From NCBI RefSeq assembly GCF_014216315.1, contig NZ_CP045702.1:1364001-1428000 (forward strand): a stretch of 64,000 nucleotides of DNA. Direction: 5' to 3'. Positions 1-7,907 of the stretch are shown here, piece by piece. Position numbers and translations under genes: made by a program. Positions within the stretch are counted from its first letter, which is position 1. Each line of letters starts with the position of its first letter. The notes below the pieces were generated by a model, which was given only the letters and a program-made list of their open reading frames with translations, was not told where the DNA came from and made no database searches. The DNA is from Streptomyces finlayi. GTDB lineage: Bacteria; Actinomycetota; Actinomycetes; Streptomycetales; Streptomycetaceae.

Positions 1-1114
1 TGTCCACGACTCCGTGCGCCGGTTCGGTGAACCGGGTGGCCATCGGGGTGACCCGTTCGTCGAGCCACACCTGGACGTGTGCGCCCAGGTCGCGCACGGC
101 GGCGAAGTCGGTGCCGCAGTCGTCGAGGTAGCGCCGGTCGGCCCGGTGTTCCAGGTAGAGACCGGGGGCGAACATACCGGCGTCGACCGCCTTGAAGACC
201 CAGCCGTCGCGTTCGACCGCTCCCTGCGTGAACACCCAGGTGTGTACGGCTTCGAGCACGGCCTTGCGGGCCGCGTCGGCCGGGTCGTAACGGCAGGCGA
301 AGCCCGCGGCGTGGATGCCCCGGCGCCGGTCGTGGACGAGCGCCGCCATGCAGGGGGCGAACTCCGAGGGCATCTCGACGATCCACACGTCGAGGTCGCA
401 GCCGTCCAGGTCTGCGGCGAGTCCGGGAACACTGGCCGGGTCGATGCCCCGGGTCGGGCCGTCGAGGTGCCACCACAGCTCCAGGGCGTCCCGCTCGACG
501 ACCTCCAGCAGTCCGCGCTCGACGGCGTCGTCGAAGCCCTGACCGGTGGCTATCCCCGCGTAGTTGAGGTGGTGCGTGCGGGGAAGTGAACGGAGCTCGC
601 CCTGACGCCAGTTCAGGTGGGTCAGGGAGACCGGCGCCCAGCATTCCCCGTCGCCCTCGTCGCCGACGGCCCACAGGGCGGGGGTCTCCATGAGGAACGG
701 CCGGTAGGGGAAGTCCGGGCGGGCGTACTGCCAGGGGGCGTACCGGGGCAGGTCGTCGGGGCCGTACAGCCGCTTCCCCTCGTCGATGAGCTGCTGGGCC
801 GTCGCGCGCCGTGGCGCACCGAAGTGTCCGGGTGGCGGCAGCCGGTTGCCGCAATAGCGCTCGACCGCTTCGGCGATGGCTGCGACGCGGGCTCCGGCGG
901 GGTCACCGAACGTCGTTCCGAGTGACACCCGGTCAGCGGGCCAGGCCCCGAACCTCCGGGCGTCGGACACCTCGGCGGTCATGGCGAGGTAGCGGGGCGG
1001 TGCCCCCGCCGGATGTTCGACGGGCTCCACCGCGCGGATCAGTCCGCAGACGGGGTCCACGAGATCGTCGAGGGAGAAGCGGGCGGCCGGAACGCTGGTG
1101 CTGGTCAACGGCAT
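1..1114 (-). CDS. YcaO-domain RiPP-modifying enzyme (C-terminus cut by window edge)
   Basis: YcaO enzymes use ATP to activate peptide backbone amides, forming azolines, amidines or thioamides in RiPP precursors. The 371 visible codons contain the family's ATP/Mg-binding signatures: AIAEAVERYCGN at about residues 79-90 and GLLEVVERDALELWW further on. The frame stays open to base 1, so the end lies outside the window. The ATG at 1114 was chosen because it overlaps the stop of the upstream hydrolase gene (1105) and follows a GGAGAT-like site, which suggests translational coupling. It is the fourth gene of an operon with the candidate precursor, the leader-binding protein and the hydrolase. The chemistry cannot be read from sequence. 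The precursor has no Cys, so thiazoles are unlikely, and oxazoline, methyloxazoline or backbone amidine products are possible. Confidence 0.88.
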   Translation of the reverse strand, partial: MPLTSTSVPAARFSLDDLVDPVCGLIRAVEPVEHPAGAPPRYLAMTAEVSDARRFGAWPADRVSLGTTFGDPAGARVAAIAEAVERYCGNRLPPPGHFGAPRRATAQQLIDEGKRLYGPDDLPRYAPWQYARPDFPYRPFLMETPALWAVGDEGDGECWAPVSLTHLNWRQGELRSLPRTHHLNYAGIATGQGFDDAVERGLLEVVERDALELWWHLDGPTRGIDPASVPGLAADLDGCDLDVWIVEMPSEFAPCMAALVHDRRRGIHAAGFACRYDPADAARKAVLEAVHTWVFTQGAVERDGWVFKAVDAGMFAPGLYLEHRADRRYLDDCGTDFAAVRDLGAHVQVWLDERVTPMATRFTEPAHGVVD

Positions 1115-2631
1115 ATCTCCTGAGCGGGGTTGACGCGCGCGACGCGGTGCCGCGCGGCGACGACGGGCAGGGCGAGCACGCTGTCGCCGATCCGCACCGA
1201 CCGGCGCGAGGACCGCAGCAGGGTCGCGGTGACCGGGTCCTGTCCGGTGTGCGGATTGCGGGCGTGCGCGGGAAAGTGGTGCCCGCCGACTTCGATGCGC
1301 AGACGGGTTCCGGCGGGGAGGCGCCGGGACAGGTGGCCGAGCGGGACCGAGAACCGTGCCGCCCCGTGCGCGGGGTCGGTGCGCCGTACGGCACCGGTCG
1401 CCAGGTGGTCGGCGACGCCCCGTGGGTCGAGGGCGACCAGGCGGACGATCCAGTCGGCGGCGGGTGTGTCCGCGACCGCACTCAGGCGGACTTCGGCGCC
1501 GCCCAGGAGGTCCAGCGGCCTGGGGAGCGGCGGCGTCACCAGCAGGCAACGGTCGGGGTGTCCTGCCGTCGGGACGTTCAACCGGTCGGAGCGGAAAGGC
1601 CGCTCGGGGTCGGCTTCGAAGTCGGACCCGGCGAGCAGTCGCAGAGCGGTGGCGAAGGGGTAGGGAGTGGGTTTTGGGGCTTCCGCGGCCATGGAGGCCC
1701 ACCAGCCGCTGCCGCCCAGCGCCGAGACGCCGTGCCGTCCCGGTGAGAGGCTGCCCGCGAGCGCGGCCCGCGCCCAGCGGACGTAGAGGCGACCGAGGTT
1801 GAGCTGGTGCTGCGGACGGGCCTCGGGGTCGGGGGCGGCGGTCAGGGCGTGCCCCCAGGGGCCCATCAGCAGCCGGGAGGGGCCTCCCCAGTGCCGCCAA
1901 AGTTCAACGGTGTCGTCGCGGAAGGGGTCACGCGTGCCGCCCACGGCGAGCAGCGGGATTCCGGCGGCCGCCGCGCGGGCGCCCAGACCACCGTCGCGCT
2001 CCGCCGCCCACAGCCGAGGCCAGGAGGGCAGGTCCCGGCCGAGCCTCGACGGAAACCCGGCGACGGGGAGGTGTTCGAGCAGGCGTGGGTCCCGCGCGAG
2101 GGCGTCTTCCAGCGCGGTGTCGTCGGACGTGCGACGGTCGCCGTGCGCGGCCCACCAGCCCGCACGGGCCAACAGCCGCTCGGGGCCGCCCCGTTCGCGC
2201 GCCGTCTCGGCGGTCCCGAGCGCGGGCACGGCCGCCACGACGGCATCCGGACGGCTGTCCGCGGACGCTCCGAGCGCGGTCGCCAGCGCGCAGTGCGCAC
2301 CGTACGAACTCCCGTGGGCCACGACCTGCCCGTTGCTCCAGGGCTGCTCACGGAGCCGGCGCACGGTCGCCCCGCCGTCCGCCTCCTCGCCGCGGTACGG
2401 GTGCCAGTGCCCCTCGGACGCGTGCCGGCCCCGTACGTCCTGCGCCAGGGCGGCGAAGCCCGAGGACGCCCAGGCGCGCAGCTCGGCGCGGTGGCGGCGG
2501 CGGTCGTACGGGGTGCGGATCAGGACCGCCGGGAAGGGCCCTTCGCCCTCGGGGAGGCAGAGGTCGGCGGTGAGCCGTGCGCCGTCCGCCGTGTCGACCA
2601 GGAACGTGGGGTCCGCGCGCGGAGCGGTCAT
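1105..2631 (-). CDS. CocE/NonD-type S15 alpha/beta hydrolase (X-Pro peptidase-like)
   Basis: This 508-residue protein starts with the CocE/PepX-type region (VDTADGARLTADLCLP) and has the nucleophile elbow GSSYG near residue 109. The C-terminal part looks like the jelly-roll domain of S15 hydrolases (GTRLRIEVGGHHFP). Members cleave X-Pro dipeptides or esters. In this operon it lies between the leader-binding protein (ATGA overlap at 2628-2631) and YcaO (10-bp overlap), so leader removal, trimming or hydrolysis of the modified peptide is the likely role. The candidate precursor has Pro at positions 9 and 31, which could be cleavage sites; this is inference. No signal peptide is visible, so it should act in the cytoplasm. 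A hydrolase of this type is not a standard component of well-known azole RiPP clusters. Confidence 0.85.
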   Translation of the reverse strand: MTAPRADPTFLVDTADGARLTADLCLPEGEGPFPAVLIRTPYDRRRHRAELRAWASSGFAALAQDVRGRHASEGHWHPYRGEEADGGATVRRLREQPWSNGQVVAHGSSYGAHCALATALGASADSRPDAVVAAVPALGTAETARERGGPERLLARAGWWAAHGDRRTSDDTALEDALARDPRLLEHLPVAGFPSRLGRDLPSWPRLWAAERDGGLGARAAAAGIPLLAVGGTRDPFRDDTVELWRHWGGPSRLLMGPWGHALTAAPDPEARPQHQLNLGRLYVRWARAALAGSLSPGRHGVSALGGSGWWASMAAEAPKPTPYPFATALRLLAGSDFEADPERPFRSDRLNVPTAGHPDRCLLVTPPLPRPLDLLGGAEVRLSAVADTPAADWIVRLVALDPRGVADHLATGAVRRTDPAHGAARFSVPLGHLSRRLPAGTRLRIEVGGHHFPAHARNPHTGQDPVTATLLRSSRRSVRIGDSVLALPVVAARHRVARVNPAQEICR

Positions 2632-3479
2632 CGGGGGGCGCCCCGGCCCGGCAGCGGGGCAACGGCGGGCACGGGCAGGACGGGGTGCTCACTGACCGTC
2701 AGGTCGCGCAGGTCCACGCGGCGCAGACGGCGGCGCACGGGCAGACCGCCCGTGGTGTGCCGCCCTGCGGCCCAGGAGATCAGGTCGGCCGTGAGCAGTT
2801 CCACGATCAGCGCCGCCGACGCCTCGGTACCCGGTGCCCGGACCTCGGGCGTCCGGTGTCCGGCCCAGTAGGCGGCGAGTTCGCGGTGCGCCGGGGAGGC
2901 GGCGAGCCGTCTCAGGCGAACGTCGGCGGCGGACACGTCACCGGCTTCGGCCGCGAGGGGTTCGACCCATGCCTGACAACCCTCCCGATGGCAGCGCAGC
3001 CAGCCGACCCCCTGGGCGGGAAGGCGGTCGGCCGCGTCCCACAGACTTTCGGGTACGGGCGAGTCGAGGCACCAGACGACCACGGCCGGCTTCCCGTCCG
3101 GGAGTCCGGTGCGCGCCTCGGCCATCGCCGCGATCCCCTCGGGGCCGGGGCGGGTGACGTCGGCGCCTTCCTCTGCGGCCCGGCGCGCCAGGCCGTCGGC
3201 CAGCGGCTTGTCGCCCAGGACGAGAACGGCCCGGCCGGCCAGCGGCAGTGCGGCCGGCGCCATGGCGCGTTCCGCGTATCCGGCGTCCTCGAACGCCGCC
3301 ACGAGTCGCTCCAGCTCAGGGCTTCCTTCCCGGCCGCCTTCGAGCCTCGACACCAGTTCCTCGGGCGCCACCTGCCCGGTGTCCACGCGCAGGAACTCTC
3401 CGTCCTGCGTGCGCACCGCGAGGCCCTGTCCGGGCACGGTGACGAGCTCGACGCCTGGTGCGATTCTGCTGAGGGTCAC
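2628..3479 (-). CDS. TOMM precursor leader peptide-binding protein (RRE plus degenerate E1-like domain)
   Basis: This 283-residue protein resembles the short E1-like partner proteins of YcaO enzymes. The N-terminal ~75 residues (ending near LVAAFEDAGYAE) look like a winged-helix RiPP recognition element that would bind the precursor leader. The rest carries a reduced Rossmann-like part (AVLVLGDKPLADGLARRAAE) without the zinc-binding CxxC pairs of full E1 proteins. Its expected role is to present the leader to the YcaO enzyme. Translation starts at GTG 3479, seven bases after GGAG. The gene lies 79 bp downstream of the precursor gene and is separated from it by a perfect hairpin, so it should be expressed at a lower level than the precursor. 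Confidence 0.8.
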   Translation of the reverse strand: MTLSRIAPGVELVTVPGQGLAVRTQDGEFLRVDTGQVAPEELVSRLEGGREGSPELERLVAAFEDAGYAERAMAPAALPLAGRAVLVLGDKPLADGLARRAAEEGADVTRPGPEGIAAMAEARTGLPDGKPAVVVWCLDSPVPESLWDAADRLPAQGVGWLRCHREGCQAWVEPLAAEAGDVSAADVRLRRLAASPAHRELAAYWAGHRTPEVRAPGTEASAALIVELLTADLISWAAGRHTTGGLPVRRRLRRVDLRDLTVSEHPVLPVPAVAPLPGRGAPR

Positions 3480-3515
3480 GAGGAGGCTCCTAGGTGGGGA
3501 ACGGCTGCGCAGACG

Positions 3516-3550
3516 GAGCGGGCCCGCCCAACGACTGGGCGGGCCCGCTC
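3516..3550 (-). terminator. Perfect hairpin between precursor and maturation genes (partial terminator)
   Basis: Bases 3516-3530 (GAGCGGGCCCGCCCA) pair perfectly with 3536-3550 across a 5-nt loop. The hairpin sits 9 bp after the precursor stop and 37 bp before the GTG of the leader-binding gene. This position is common in RiPP operons, where a leaky hairpin or stabilising stem gives much more precursor mRNA than enzyme mRNA. Confidence 0.75.
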
Positions 3551-3558
3551 ACTTGGTT

Positions 3559-3690
3559 CTACTTGTCGTCGTCGGCGGCGAACTCGGCGCCGTCGAAGGG
3601 GTTCTCGACGAGGGCGTTGGAGTGGGTCGCCGACAGGTGGGCCAGCTGACCCTGCTCGGCGATCGGGCTGAACACCTTGTGCTGCTCCAT
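3559..3690 (-). CDS. Candidate RiPP precursor peptide, 43 aa
   Basis: This small gene encodes 43 residues, beginning MEQHKVFSPIAEQ and ending ENPFDGAEFAADDDK. The ATG at 3690 follows GGAGA with a normal spacing. It has its own Zur-type palindrome about 60 bp upstream and a strong hairpin just after its stop. It precedes genes for a leader-binding protein, a hydrolase and a YcaO enzyme, exactly where a precursor gene is expected. It has no Cys. Ser8, Ser20, Thr22 and Ser24 are the only hydroxyl residues, and the C-terminus is strongly acidic with one terminal Lys. The leader/core boundary is not visible, and I do not recognise the family. An upstream in-frame ATG would give a longer peptide, but it would run through the promoter region and lacks a comparable ribosome-binding site. 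Confidence 0.72.
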   Translation of the reverse strand: MEQHKVFSPIAEQGQLAHLSATHSNALVENPFDGAEFAADDDK

Positions 3691-3748
3691 GAGAAGTCTC
3701 CATTCGCTTGTGGGACCGCGGCGCCCTGTCGGCGCCGCACCACAGACA

Positions 3749-4651
3749 CTAATGAATACGATTATCATTCCGCAATAGCTCTTCAGGGGGCAGAGGGTGA
3801 TCTGGGTAACACACCGGCCAGCCACCGACCGGGTCCACACCCACCCGCCCCGCGACGCCCAGCACTTCGGCCAGCAGGCCGGGGGTGACGATGCGTCCGG
3901 GCGGGCCGTCGGCGGCCACCCGGCCGTCCCGCAGAGCGACGATGCGGTCCGCGAAGCGCGCGGCGTGGCCCAGGTCGTGCAGCACCATCACCACGGTCAG
4001 GGAACGTTCCTCCCGGAGCCTCACCACCGTTTGCAGCACCTCGAGCTGGTGGCGCAGGTCCAGGTACGTGGTCGGCTCGTCCAGGAGCAGTACGTTCGTG
4101 TCCTGAGCCAGGGACATGGCCAGCCGGACCCGCTGGCGCTCACCGCCGGAGAGCGAATCGACCATCCTGTCCGACCAGTCGCTCACTCCCACATCGGCCA
4201 GTGCCCGCGCGCAGACGTCGTCGTCGCCCTCCCGGAGCATCCCGAGGGGGCCCCTGGACGCGTACCGCCCCTGTTTCACCAGCTGCCGAACCGTCATGCC
4301 CGGCACCGCGGGTGAGGACTGGTGGAGCAGTGCGACCCTGCGCGCGGTGGCCCGGCGGGAGAGCCGCGACACGTCCTCGCCGGCCAGCAGCACGCGCCCG
4401 GCCGAGGGCCGCAGCAGCCCGGCGACGAGTCTGAGCAGCGTGCTCTTCCCGCAGCCGTTGAGGCCCACCAGGGCCACCGACTCACCAGGGGCGACGGACA
4501 GGTGCACGTCCGAGAGGACCGTACGTCCCGGATAGCCGAAGCTCACTCCGTCCACGGAGATGGCGTCCTGCGGCGCGGTGCCGGTGACGCCCGCGGCTTG
4601 TGCCGCACCCGGCTCCCGCACAGCCGCGTCCGAGTTCTGCGGGATGGTCAT
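3749..4651 (-). CDS. FecE-type ABC transporter ATPase (metallophore/zinc uptake)
   Basis: This 300-residue cytoplasmic ATPase has Walker A GLNGCGKST, the signature LSGGERQR, Walker B VLLLDEP and the switch His in VLHDLGHAARF. Its order and sequence are typical of FecE/FepC ATPases that power import of iron-siderophore, cobalamin or related metal complexes. The ATG at 4651 is preceded by AGGAGG. The long open frame upstream overlaps the permease gene and is not used. It is the last gene of a four-gene importer operon (41-bp gap to the permease). Its 3' end carries a Zur-type operator for the next genes. Confidence 0.9.
   Translation of the reverse strand: MTIPQNSDAAVREPGAAQAAGVTGTAPQDAISVDGVSFGYPGRTVLSDVHLSVAPGESVALVGLNGCGKSTLLRLVAGLLRPSAGRVLLAGEDVSRLSRRATARRVALLHQSSPAVPGMTVRQLVKQGRYASRGPLGMLREGDDDVCARALADVGVSDWSDRMVDSLSGGERQRVRLAMSLAQDTNVLLLDEPTTYLDLRHQLEVLQTVVRLREERSLTVVMVLHDLGHAARFADRIVALRDGRVAADGPPGRIVTPGLLAEVLGVAGRVGVDPVGGWPVCYPDHPLPPEELLRNDNRIH
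3751..3769. promoter_or_regulatory. Zur-type operator for the RiPP transcript
   Basis: AATGAATACGATTATCATT is an imperfect palindrome (AATGA...TCATT) close to the streptomycete Zur consensus. It lies about 60 bp upstream of the precursor ATG. It overlaps the last codons and TAG stop of the ABC ATPase gene, so the RiPP genes would have their own zinc-repressed promoter as well as any read-through from the transporter operon. Confidence 0.65.
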
Positions 4652-4692
4652 CCGTCCTCCTGAATACACTGAGGTGTCACCTGTCGCGCTGT

Positions 4693-5766
4693 TCACACCT
4701 GTCCCGCCCCGTGGCGTCGGGCCACGACCAGCAGCAGCACGGCGCCCACGCATGTCGTCAACGCGCCCGCGGGCACGGTCATCCGCTCGGCGCCCAGCCC
4801 TTCCACCAGCAGCCGGGAGAGCACCTGCGCCGCCGCGTCCGCACCGCACACCACGACCGCGCCGATGAGCGCGGCGCCCGGCAGCGTGGTGCGCAGGTCG
4901 GCGCCGAAGACCGCGAGCGCCAGATGCGGCACCAGCAGCCCTACGAACCCGAGCGCCCCCACGGCGGAGACCGCACCGGCGGTCAGCGCGACGGCACCGA
5001 CGAGTGCCGCTCCGCGCGCCCTCCCCACGGCCAGCCCCGCCGCCGTCGCCTGTTCGTCGCCGCACCGCAGCAGCGTCAGCGGTGCGGCCAGGGCGCAGGA
5101 GGCGACGCCCCACGCCAGCGCCCAGGGCCACAGGAGCGCCCAGTGCTCCCAGACCCGGCCCTCGGTCGAACCGATCAGCCACTGCACGACGCTCCCGAGT
5201 TCACCCGGCGCGACGAGCAGCACCATCGAGGTGAGCCCGGCGAGTACGGCGGAGACCAGGACCCCGTAGACCGCCGTCTCCTCGGGGTCGCTCTTGCGGC
5301 GCCCGGCGAGCAGCCACAGCAGTCCCGCCCCGGTGAAGCCGCCCAGACACGCGGCGACGACCACCGCCGCCGGAGACTCCCAGCCGGCCAGGCCCAGTCC
5401 GGTCGCGGTCACGGCTCCGAGTACGGCGCCGGGGGTGACGCCGGTGACCTCCGGTCCGGCCAGCGGGTTGCGCAGCGCGGACTGGAGCAGGAGACCGGCC
5501 AGGCCGAGGCTCGCGCCGGCACCGAGGGCGACGAGCGCGCGGGGCACCCGCAGCTGAAGCACGATGTGCCGGGCGGTGGAGTCCGCCTGGCCGGTCAGCA
5601 CGTCCCACACCTGGCCGGCGGACGGGCTCCGCCCGGCGAACAGGCAGGCGCAGAACGTGACGGCCACGAGCAGCACGAGCAGGCCGAGCCTCGGCCCCGC
5701 TCCGAACGTGGCCGGTCCGCGCGGGTTCCCGGGCGCCCGTGTCCCTACAGCAGTCGGTACGCTCAC
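4693..5766 (-). CDS. FecCD-family ABC permease
   Basis: This 357-residue integral membrane protein has about nine to ten hydrophobic segments and the FecCD signature region LRVPRALVALGAGASLGLAGLLLQSALRNPLAGPEVTG split over two helices, followed by the conserved GFVGLLVPH loop that contacts the ATPase. It pairs with the upstream FecCD protein to form a heterodimeric channel. Its ATG overlaps the stop of the upstream permease gene (5763-5766). The family imports chelated metals or cofactors rather than free zinc, which supports a metallophore substrate. Confidence 0.9.
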   Translation of the reverse strand: MSVPTAVGTRAPGNPRGPATFGAGPRLGLLVLLVAVTFCACLFAGRSPSAGQVWDVLTGQADSTARHIVLQLRVPRALVALGAGASLGLAGLLLQSALRNPLAGPEVTGVTPGAVLGAVTATGLGLAGWESPAAVVVAACLGGFTGAGLLWLLAGRRKSDPEETAVYGVLVSAVLAGLTSMVLLVAPGELGSVVQWLIGSTEGRVWEHWALLWPWALAWGVASCALAAPLTLLRCGDEQATAAGLAVGRARGAALVGAVALTAGAVSAVGALGFVGLLVPHLALAVFGADLRTTLPGAALIGAVVVCGADAAAQVLSRLLVEGLGAERMTVPAGALTTCVGAVLLLVVARRHGAGQV

Positions 5767-6782
5767 CGTCCTCCTCCCACCATGACGTCACTCCCTTCGG
5801 ACGCCTGCCGCGAGGGCCTGTCGCGCCGGATGCGCATCAGTGCCACGCCTGCCGGAACCCCGAGCAGCGCGGTCCACGCGCCGACCGGCGTCTCGACCGG
5901 CGCCAGCGCGAGCCGGGCAGGCTGGTCCGCGCACAGCACGACCAGCGCACCGCACAGGGCCGACCACGGCAGCAGGCTCAGGGCTTCCGACCCCGGTCGG
6001 ATCCTTCGCGCCAGCTGCGGGGCGAGGAAGCCGACCCAGGCGACCGGACCGCAGACCGCCACGACCGGGGCGATCAGCACGATCGCGAGGGCCAGGGCAC
6101 CGAAGCGGGCCCACCGGACACGTACGCCCAGGGCCCGGGCGTCGTCGTCGCCGAGGCGCAGCACACCGAGGACCGGAGCGCACAGCACCAGCGCGGGCAC
6201 CGCGACGAGCAGCCAGGGCCCGAGGCCCACCACGTCGTCCCAGGTGCGGGCGGACAGACTGCCCAGCAGGTAGCGGTAGATCAGCTGGAGGTCCAGTTGG
6301 TCAGCCAGCACCATCAGCACCAGAAGCCCGGCCTGCAGTGCCGCCGACACGGCCGCCCCGGTCAGGAGCACGGCGGAGGGGCTGCGCCCGAATCCCGCCG
6401 CGACGAGCGTGAGCACCCCGCCGAACACCGCACCGCCGAGCGCGAGCAGAGGCTGCGCCGCGGCGGGGACCGAGAGCGCCAGCACCAGGGGCGCGGCGAC
6501 GCCAAGGGCGGCGCCCGAGGAGACGCCGATCATCTCCGGCACCGCGAGGGGGTTGCGCAGCGCTTCCTGGAGCACCAGGCCCGCGGCTCCCAGACAGGCT
6601 CCGGCGGTGACTGCGAGGACCAGCCGGGGCAGCCGGAGTTCGGTCAGGATGACCGCCTCCAGGCCGTCCCCGGTCAGCGCCGCGGGCAGCTGGTGCGGTG
6701 CCACGTACGGCGTACCGAGGCAGAGCGCGACACCGGCGGCGGCCACCAGGAGGGCGAGAGCGCCCGCCAGTTGACGTATCAC
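5763..6782 (-). CDS. FecCD-family ABC permease
   Basis: This 339-residue membrane protein carries the family features LRLPRLVLAVTAGACLGAAG and NPLAVPEMIG near the N-terminus and WVGFLAPQLARR in the C-terminal third. It is the second subunit of the heterodimeric FecCD channel. Its ATG overlaps the stop of the binding-protein gene (ATGA at 6779-6782), and it overlaps the next permease gene in the same way, so all three are translationally coupled. Confidence 0.9.
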   Translation of the reverse strand: MIRQLAGALALLVAAAGVALCLGTPYVAPHQLPAALTGDGLEAVILTELRLPRLVLAVTAGACLGAAGLVLQEALRNPLAVPEMIGVSSGAALGVAAPLVLALSVPAAAQPLLALGGAVFGGVLTLVAAGFGRSPSAVLLTGAAVSAALQAGLLVLMVLADQLDLQLIYRYLLGSLSARTWDDVVGLGPWLLVAVPALVLCAPVLGVLRLGDDDARALGVRVRWARFGALALAIVLIAPVVAVCGPVAWVGFLAPQLARRIRPGSEALSLLPWSALCGALVVLCADQPARLALAPVETPVGAWTALLGVPAGVALMRIRRDRPSRQASEGSDVMVGGGR

Positions 6783-7759
6783 CGCAGGGCGGCCGTTGCC
6801 TCGTCGAGGACGATGCCGAGCGAACGGGTCCCCCGCCCCTTGGCCCAGACCTCGGAGTTCACCTCGACGACCTTGTCGTTCCTCACGGCCGGGATGCGCG
6901 ACCAGAGCGGGTTGTCGGCGAGCTTGGCGGAGAGCTTCCCGTCCGAGGCGCCGAAGGAGAGCGTCTCGACGAAGAGCACGTCGACATCGCGGGCGAGGAT
7001 CTCCTCCAGGCTGTAGCTGCCCTCGACGCCGCGCCCCTTCCAGGGATACGAGGAGATCTTCGGGAAGAGCCCGGCGGCGACGTCGTTCTTCGGCGTCGCC
7101 ACACCGAAGTTCTCGTCACTGCCGAAGATGATCAGCGCGGTCTTGTCGCTCTTGTTCCTCTCCGCCGCGGCGAGCTTCGTCCGCAGCCGCTTCTCAGCCG
7201 CCTCGGCCTGCTCCGTACGGCCGGTCAGCGCGGCCAGGTTCCGCAGATAGCCGACGCTGTCCTCCCAGGTGGAGGGCTGGACCGGCCAGAAGGTGGTCGC
7301 ACCCTTCAGGGCGGGGGCGAGCTTGCCGTGCGTGTCCTCCAGGCCGATGACGAGATCCGGCTCGTGCGACAGGATCGCCTCGGCCTCCGGGCTGATGAAG
7401 CCACCGGGGATCACCGGAATCCGGCCCGCCCGCTCGGGGCCCAGGAACGCCGGGTGGGCGAGCAGCGTGGAGTTGCTGGCCGTCGGGGTCATCCCCAGCT
7501 CGGCGAGCATGTCGTCGCACAGGGCGACGAGGCACACCACGCGCTTCGGCTGCCGCTCGGCGGTGATGGTGACGCCCTGGGCGTCGGTGATCGTGTGCGA
7601 CGCCTCGACGGGCCGGACGTCCACGGACGTGCTCGGACCGGAGTCGTCCGCACCGGCCCTGCCTGGCGCGGGCTCCTCGGTGGCGCCGCATCCCACCAGG
7701 AACGACCCCATCACGATGGCCGCCGCCCACCGGCGGATTCCTCTTGCTGCGCGCGACAT
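6779..7759 (-). CDS. ABC transporter substrate-binding lipoprotein (FecB/BtuF type)
   Basis: This 326-residue lipoprotein has an N-terminal signal peptide with lipobox LVGC at about residues 21-24. The mature part is a periplasmic-binding-protein type III fold: QPKRVVCLVALCDDMLAELGM, then EAILSHEPDLVIGLEDTHGK. Such proteins hold metal chelates or cobalamin outside the membrane. It lacks the His-rich loop of ZnuA-type free-zinc binders, so a chelated metal is the likely cargo. The ATG at 7759 follows AGAGGG. It is the first gene of the importer operon and faces the beta-propeller gene across a shared perfect Zur-type palindrome. Confidence 0.9.
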   Translation of the reverse strand: MSRAARGIRRWAAAIVMGSFLVGCGATEEPAPGRAGADDSGPSTSVDVRPVEASHTITDAQGVTITAERQPKRVVCLVALCDDMLAELGMTPTASNSTLLAHPAFLGPERAGRIPVIPGGFISPEAEAILSHEPDLVIGLEDTHGKLAPALKGATTFWPVQPSTWEDSVGYLRNLAALTGRTEQAEAAEKRLRTKLAAAERNKSDKTALIIFGSDENFGVATPKNDVAAGLFPKISSYPWKGRGVEGSYSLEEILARDVDVLFVETLSFGASDGKLSAKLADNPLWSRIPAVRNDKVVEVNSEVWAKGRGTRSLGIVLDEATAALR

Positions 7760-7851
7760 GACGTGCCCTCTGTTCCTGTTGATGGCCGGGACCACTGACC
7801 GGTGCCGAGGGGGCCGTCCCGGACCGGCCTCTCCCCACCGAGATTTAGACA

Positions 7852-7866
7852 TGATAATCATTATCA
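7852..7866. promoter_or_regulatory. Perfect Zur-type operator between divergent genes
   Basis: TGATAATCATTATCA is a perfect 7-1-7 palindrome matching the core of actinobacterial Zur boxes. It lies 93 bp upstream of the importer lipoprotein gene and 42 bp upstream of the beta-propeller ATG, so one site can repress both directions when zinc is sufficient. Confidence 0.85.
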
Positions 7867-7907
7867 AAGCAAGTCCCGTCCGCCGCCCAGCCCCCGGAGA
7901 CCGCCCC

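Noticed and set aside
3559..3840. Longer 93-codon version of the precursor gene
   Set aside because: It would start upstream of the Zur operator and end of the ATPase gene. The internal ATG at 3690 has the proper GGAGA site.
7851..7907. Earlier ATG for the beta-propeller protein
   Set aside because: It would put MIIIIKAS coding inside the perfect Zur palindrome. The ATG at 7908 has a GGAG site.
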